Below, one piece after another: positions 5,332 through 8,765 of a DNA stretch of 8,765 nucleotides; position 1 is the stretch's first letter; each line of letters opens with the position of its first letter. The stretch comes from Armatimonadota bacterium (GTDB lineage: Bacteria > Armatimonadota > Abditibacteriia > CG2-30-59-28). The notes beneath the pieces are model-generated. The model had not been told where the DNA came from and ran no database searches. It was given only the letters and a program-made list of their open reading frames with translations. The stretch lies in assembly GCA_016199605.1 (NCBI GenBank), contig JACQGJ010000573.1, positions 1-8,765 on the forward strand. Direction: 5' to 3'. The translations under genes and the position numbers were made by a program.

Positions 5332-6588
5332 ATGCATAAGGCATCGCTACTCATGGGAGCGATCTGTGGGGCGTTGCTCTCACCGCCCGCGGTTGAGGGC
5401 GCCAGCATTGTCTTGAAAGGCGTAAGCTGGAGCTCGCTCAGCGCTGCGGATAACGTGTCACAACACGCCTTGATATCGTACCGTGCAGGTCGGGAGAGAA
5501 TGTACATCTCTGCCAACGTCCCGTGCACGGATAAAGAGAATATCCTGTGGCTGTTCTCTGTTCCGGCTCCTCCTCGAGACATCAGCGTTGAGGTGGCGCC
5601 GTGGGCGAATCTGTCTCCTGCTTCTCCCCCCGACGGGGTCCTGCGACACGCGATGTGGTACTGCCAATTTGCTACGCAATGGTCACACTTCTTTTTCCTT
5701 TTCCCAAACCTTTCGCTCGACATACTCGGGAACGGTCTCGGTATGCGCGGGCTGTATATACGAGTCAATAGCGGCGGAGGGACTGTAGAGACCAGCGCGT
5801 CAGTATTTCAGGCGATGTCCACATACGATCTCCAAAGGGAGTTGCGGACGCTGCAGGTAGAAATCAACTCGCAGCATCTACGGGCCTTTGAGCCTTATCA
5901 AAAAGACGATTACTCCATCGTAGCCGTTCGGGCCAAACCGGGGAAGGAGTGCTATCTCCTCCTGGAATTCCCTTCACGCCGATGCTTCTATCCTCTGCTG
6001 AGTGAACCCTCTTCCGGGGGTAACTACATCCAGATAACAGGGATTCAGGAATTGCACCCGGCGAGCGGGTCCATACCGAGGACCACGAGGAGCTTTGGCG
6101 TGCCTGACTCCCTTTGCTATGCCCCCAATCGCGGCAACACATGGAAATGGGGGAGGACCTTCACCATGTTCTCGTGTGGAAGCCTACCCGCAAGTGAGAG
6201 CGGTGATCTCTGGTTTCGTCCGTACTCCTCCTGGTGTGCGAGCCTCTGGCTGGCATGTCTTTGGGCCTTGGGGCAGAGGACTTTCCTTTTTCCGATAGTC
6301 TTCCTTCTTGTTGCCTGTTTCTGCTACCTCAGTGGGGGCCTTGCCGGCGTGGTGCTCTTTCGCGAGTGGCGGACATTTGCGCGACTCGGTCTGTGGAACC
6401 TGCTGAGCATTGCTGCATTGGCCCTGGCGGTGTTCACATCTCACACCATCAATCACTGGGTCGGCGAAGATCGAAGTTGGTCATTCGGGAGCCGACTCAG
6501 ATTCCTTCTAACGTTTTCGGCCATTTTCCTGGTCACGACGGAAGCCCTCTGGTGGAGTTTACTGGTCCTGGTGAACAGAATGCGATGA
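5332..6588 (+). CDS. Exported membrane-anchored protein, DUF2330-like features, function unknown
   Basis: A 418-residue protein starting at the ATG at 5332, just after GGAGGAGG (5323-5330). The spacing is tight, but the start is supported by the signal peptide (MHKASLLMGAICGALL, cleavage near residue 23); the open frame reaches further upstream through non-coding sequence. The outer part, about 24-300, looks mostly beta. It has SQHALISY (43-50), LWLFSVPAPP (72-81), then YQKDDYSIVAVRA (189-201) and LLLEFPSRRCFYPL (209-222). This order of a Gln-x-Ala-Ile strand, a W..PVP-like turn, and a later FP...YPL strand recalls DUF2330-type proteins; that link is tentative. The C-terminal 115 residues hold three or four membrane helices (about 302-314, 317-343, 351-370, 389-414). 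No catalytic motif is apparent. It seems to be transcribed alone, with a terminator-like hairpin after the stop. Confidence 0.75.
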   Translation: MHKASLLMGAICGALLSPPAVEGASIVLKGVSWSSLSAADNVSQHALISYRAGRERMYISANVPCTDKENILWLFSVPAPPRDISVEVAPWANLSPASPPDGVLRHAMWYCQFATQWSHFFFLFPNLSLDILGNGLGMRGLYIRVNSGGGTVETSASVFQAMSTYDLQRELRTLQVEINSQHLRAFEPYQKDDYSIVAVRAKPGKECYLLLEFPSRRCFYPLLSEPSSGGNYIQITGIQELHPASGSIPRTTRSFGVPDSLCYAPNRGNTWKWGRTFTMFSCGSLPASESGDLWFRPYSSWCASLWLACLWALGQRTFLFPIVFLLVACFCYLSGGLAGVVLFREWRTFARLGLWNLLSIAALALAVFTSHTINHWVGEDRSWSFGSRLRFLLTFSAIFLVTTEALWWSLLVLVNRMR

Positions 6589-6605
6589 CCGTCGAGGTGG
6601 CCTTA

Positions 6606-6638
6606 GAAGCGGGGATCAACCCCGGCTTCCATTTTCTC
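6606..6638 (+). terminator. Rho-independent terminator candidate after the membrane-protein gene
   Basis: GAAGCGGGG (6606-6614) pairs with CCCC (6620-6623) and GCTTC (6625-6629) around an ATCAA loop, with one bulged G at 6624: a nine-pair GC-rich stem 18 bases after the stop codon. It is followed by CATTTTCTC. The T-run is only four long, so termination may be partial. Confidence 0.5.
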
Positions 6639-6661
6639 GCGTCGGGAACAATTCCCTCGCG
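6638..6661 (+). promoter_or_regulatory. Second hairpin, just upstream of the URO-D-like gene
   Basis: CGCG (6638-6641) and GGGAA (6644-6648) face TTCCC (6652-6656) and CGCG (6658-6661) around a CAA loop, with a small internal mismatch. It ends 12 bases before the GGAG (6674-6677) of the next gene, so it may shape that gene's leader or be the second half of a tandem terminator. Confidence 0.4.
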
Positions 6662-6682
6662 AAGTATTTCTTCGGAGCCAAC

Positions 6683-7882
6683 ATGAGCATCAATGTCAAA
6701 CCGCAACACATCGCACTCGCAGAGAAACTCGTCGGCAAGGCCCATGCGAACGGCGGGCTGGCACCGCTTGACCTGGAACGCTTCTGGGAGGACCAGGAGG
6801 TCGCGTGCAGCGACCCGTGGTCAGAAGACTGTCCACAGGTGCCTCTGGGAGTGCTGATGTCGCAGGAGTGTGTCTTTGCGGAATTGGGACTCGAAGAAGA
6901 CTGGTATCGACTTCACCACGATCCCGAATACTGCCTGGGTCTCGTCCGGCGGTACAACGACCTCGCGGAACCCATCGTGGGCCGGCGGCTGGTGGCGGAG
7001 AATCCGTTGCCGGATCCGACGAAGCAGTACCCGCCCGTCAAAGGACTTCACGACCTCTTCGAAGCGGAGAACGTGTGGAACGTCGAGTCCTACTGGTTGA
7101 GGCAGTCGGCCGGCGATGAGGAGGAGTTGGAGGCGCTCCTGGATCGAGTCGAGGCAAGAGTCGCAAACGTGCGAGAGTTCCTCCTTCCGAGCGGATGGGA
7201 CGAGGCGAAAGAACGGCTTCTGCCCCAGGACATCGAGCCAGCCCTCTACCGCGGCCAACGCGGCCCGGTTACCTTTGCCACCTCCGTCTATGGAGCGGAA
7301 AACCTGCTGTTTCTCCTGTACGACAATCCGGATCTTGCGGCGCGCTTCCGCGACCTGATCCTCAAAGCGATGCTTGAGCGCGCCCGCGTCCTCGATGAGG
7401 AAGCAGGCTACACACTGGACACGGCGCCACGCGGATTCTCCTTTGCCGATGACAACTGCGCTCTGCTGAATCGAGAGATGTATGAGTTCTTCGGTTACCC
7501 GATACTCAAAGGGCTATTCGACCGTTACTCGCCTGATCCAAAGGACTACCGCGGTCAGCACTCCGATTCAGACATGACTCATCTCCTGCCGGTGCTCGGC
7601 AACCTCAATCTGACGTGGGCGAACTTCGGTCCGACCGTTATGGTAGGCGACATCCGCGAGCATTTGCCCAACGCAGTCATCCATGGCCAGCTTGCACCTT
7701 TCACCTTCAGCCGGAACGAAGAGGTGAACATCGTCGCCGAGTTCTTGAGGGACTACGAGATGGCCAGGGAGAAGCGCGGGCTGGTATTCGCCACAGCCGG
7801 TTCCATCAACAACGGGTCGCGGATCACAGGAATGCGGTTGCTGATGGCAGCAGTGCAGGAGTACGGACGATACGACCGGTAG
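6683..7882 (+). CDS. Uroporphyrinogen-decarboxylase-superfamily protein (not HemE)
   Basis: A 399-residue protein of the URO-D/cobalamin-dependent methyltransferase barrel superfamily. The ATG at 6683 follows GGAG (6674-6677) with a spacing of five. Family features are the DD-x-N region after a Phe (GFSFADDNCALLNREMYEFFGYPILKGLF, about 251-279), a His-rich strand HSDSDMTHLLPVLGNL (293-308), NFGPTVMV (314-321), AVIHGQLAPFTF (331-342), a late helix carrying REKRG, then ATAGSINNGS (370-379) and a C-terminal QEYGRYD. The N-terminal substrate-binding motif of true uroporphyrinogen decarboxylase was not found, and an HSDSD-type strand replaces the usual HxCG. A haem-pathway role is therefore unlikely; members of this kind probably bind a corrinoid- or methyl-carrying substrate (inference). 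No HemE partner genes are nearby. A second, partial family member lies convergent beyond the CYTH gene. Confidence 0.85.
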   Translation: MSINVKPQHIALAEKLVGKAHANGGLAPLDLERFWEDQEVACSDPWSEDCPQVPLGVLMSQECVFAELGLEEDWYRLHHDPEYCLGLVRRYNDLAEPIVGRRLVAENPLPDPTKQYPPVKGLHDLFEAENVWNVESYWLRQSAGDEEELEALLDRVEARVANVREFLLPSGWDEAKERLLPQDIEPALYRGQRGPVTFATSVYGAENLLFLLYDNPDLAARFRDLILKAMLERARVLDEEAGYTLDTAPRGFSFADDNCALLNREMYEFFGYPILKGLFDRYSPDPKDYRGQHSDSDMTHLLPVLGNLNLTWANFGPTVMVGDIREHLPNAVIHGQLAPFTFSRNEEVNIVAEFLRDYEMAREKRGLVFATAGSINNGSRITGMRLLMAAVQEYGRYDR

Positions 7883-7912
7883 CTGCAACGGCAATCTCTC
7901 GCAGAGCCGCTG

Positions 7913-8013
7913 AGAACTCGTCCAACCACAACTCCGCGGTTTCTCGATCTGTTTGCCAGAGATTCCGAAACCTCGTCCAGGCATCGCCGAGGTCTTATTG
8001 TTGGACGAGTTCT
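7913..8013 (+). promoter_or_regulatory. Structured leader before the CYTH gene: long inverted repeat with alternative pairing
   Basis: AGAACTCGTCCAAC (7913-7926) and GTTGGACGAGTTCT (8000-8013) are exact 14-base reverse complements enclosing 73 bases. Inside, GGTTTC (7938-7943) pairs with GAAACC (7967-7972), with ATCT/AGAT stacked further in, and CCTCG (7971-7975) can pair with CGAGG (7988-7992): a branched fold. CTCGTCCA occurs again at 7972-7979, so TGGACGAG (8002-8009) could pair with either copy. The element ends 12 bases before the GGAAGGA ribosome site. No known riboswitch class was recognised. A small palindromic mobile element is the main alternative. Confidence 0.5.
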
Positions 8014-8037
8014 AAGACTCCACGGAAGGATCTTCCC

Positions 8038-8559
8038 ATGCCCTCCAATATCGAAATCAAAGGTCGGGTTCGCGATTTGAAACAGGTGGAAGTCCTCGCG
8101 GCGCAGCTCACCGACCTTCCTCCGCAAGCCCTCACGCAAGAGGACGTCTTCTTTCCCGCTCAACACGGTCGCCTGAAGCTGCGAATTCTCTCCGACGACT
8201 GCGGGGAGTTGATCTACTACGACCGCCCCGATTCCACACAACCCAAACAGTCGGACTACAGAATCCACAGAACCACGGATCCCAGTCAACTGAGAGAAGT
8301 CTTGTCCGCGTCCCTGGGCGAAGCGATCGTCGTGAGGAAGAATCGAACCGTGTATCTCATCGGACAGACGAGGGTTCACCTCGATCAGGTTGAAGGCTTG
8401 GGTGACTTCGTCGAGTTAGAGGTTGTTTTGCGGCCCGGACAGAATCCGGAGGAAGGTCACCTTATCGCACGAGACCTGATGGGAAAGCTTGGGATCGAGG
8501 AGACCGATCTGCTTCCCTGCGCTTACGCCGATCTGCTACGCGAGCAGACCAATCCATAG
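8038..8559 (+). CDS. CYTH-domain protein (class IV adenylate cyclase / triphosphatase-like)
   Basis: A 173-residue single-domain CYTH protein; the superfamily binds triphosphorylated ligands in a beta tunnel with metal ions and includes CyaB-type adenylate cyclases and thiamine or inorganic triphosphatases. The frame is open far upstream within the URO-D gene, but the ATG at 8038 follows GGAAGGA (8024-8030) and begins at the family start MPSNIEIKGRV. Tunnel motifs: IEIK (5-8), QEDVFFP (34-40), GRLKLR (44-49), YYDRPD (60-65), the basic strand VVRKNRTVYL (98-107), TRVHLDQVEGLGDFVELE (111-128). The usual ExExK signature reads N-x-E-x-K here (N4, E6, K8), a variant found in the NIEIK-type CYTH group. 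Whether it cyclises ATP or hydrolyses a phosphate ester cannot be decided. The foldable leader suggests RNA-level control. Confidence 0.88.
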   Translation: MPSNIEIKGRVRDLKQVEVLAAQLTDLPPQALTQEDVFFPAQHGRLKLRILSDDCGELIYYDRPDSTQPKQSDYRIHRTTDPSQLREVLSASLGEAIVVRKNRTVYLIGQTRVHLDQVEGLGDFVELEVVLRPGQNPEEGHLIARDLMGKLGIEETDLLPCAYADLLREQTNP

Positions 8560-8573
8560 CGTGGCAGGAGCGA

Positions 8574-8765
8574 TCAACCCCTCCGACACTGCTTCCATGC
8601 CTCAATGAATACTTCCACGTTCCGCCAGACTTCGTCCGAAGGATCGCGCACGTTGTCCACCGGCGAGAGGATGAACCCACCCGGGCCAAGGATATCAATG
8701 GCCTGGTGTACCGCTGCCTCGATCTCCCTGGGAGTCCCCCGCTCCACCGTGAGGAAACCATTCAC
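8574..8765 (-). CDS. C-terminal part of a second URO-D-superfamily protein, cut by window edge
   Basis: The last 63 residues and stop (8576-8574) of a minus-strand gene whose start lies beyond the right edge; the GTG at 8765 is just an in-frame Val codon. The pattern ERGTPREIEAAVHQAID followed by LGPGGFILSPVDNVRDP and a closing helix matches the ending of uroporphyrinogen-decarboxylase-like proteins (GTPEEV...GGGFI..PSHN.....P). The final residues WKQCRRG are unremarkable. It is convergent with the CYTH gene, 14 bp between stops, with no clear terminator in that space. The visible part has a C-terminal ending different from the 6683 protein, so it is a distant paralogue rather than a duplicate. 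Confidence 0.8.
   Translation of the reverse strand: MNGFLTVERGTPREIEAAVHQAIDILGPGGFILSPVDNVRDPSDEVWRNVEVFIEAWKQCRRG

Noticed and set aside
6234..6686. Plus-strand open frame (150 codons) running from the membrane-protein gene to the URO-D start
   Set aside because: Most of it overlaps the membrane-helix region in another frame, and it crosses both intergenic hairpins; no ribosome site or domain.
7753..8379. Minus-strand open frame (208 codons) spanning the URO-D end, leader and CYTH start
   Set aside because: It covers two supported plus-strand genes and the structured leader. The translation resembles no family.
1..8765. CRISPR array, tRNA, rRNA, transposase or prophage genes
   Set aside because: No regularly spaced repeats, cloverleaf-like segment or mobile-element protein motif was found on either strand by eye.

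Overview
The window looks like part of a GC-rich bacterial chromosome from the planctomycete/lentisphaeral/hydrogenedentote kind of lineage. This is inferred from gene content: a secreted HzsA-related propeller-type protein, a Tat-exported Gfo/Idh/MocA oxidoreductase with the PDHWH and SEKP motifs, a small HEAT-repeat protein beside it, and uroporphyrinogen-decarboxylase-like proteins of the non-HemE kind. No rRNA, tRNA, phage or transposase gene was seen, so the phylum stays uncertain.

Left part (1-4176): a long minus-strand reading frame runs from an ATG at 2168 off the left edge and encodes an exported multidomain protein. Back to back with it, a plus-strand Tat-exported oxidoreductase starts at 2324. 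Each has a near-consensus sigma70-type promoter with a 17-nt spacer in the 155-nt gap between them. A HEAT-repeat gene follows the oxidoreductase closely, probably in the same transcript. The set suggests an extracytoplasmic sugar or glycoconjugate function, but no substrate can be read from the sequence.

Middle (4177-5331): a type II toxin-antitoxin pair (small acidic antitoxin, PIN-domain VapC-like toxin, 26-bp overlap) with its own promoter candidate. It sits between two direct copies, exactly 1,090 bp apart, of a piece of the HEAT gene. The upstream copy is inside the HEAT gene. The downstream copy is an orphan fragment. A perfect 14-bp-stem hairpin lies in the GC-rich non-coding stretch that follows.

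Right part (5332-8765): an exported protein with a C-terminal membrane region (DUF2330-like features, tentative), a terminator-like hairpin plus a second hairpin, a URO-D-superfamily protein, a 101-nt leader with a long inverted repeat and a possible alternative pairing, a CYTH-domain protein, and convergent to it the C-terminal end of a second URO-D-superfamily protein running off the right edge.

The strongest leads are the TA module bracketed by the duplicated HEAT fragment, the foldable leader before the CYTH gene, and the HzsA-like chimera.
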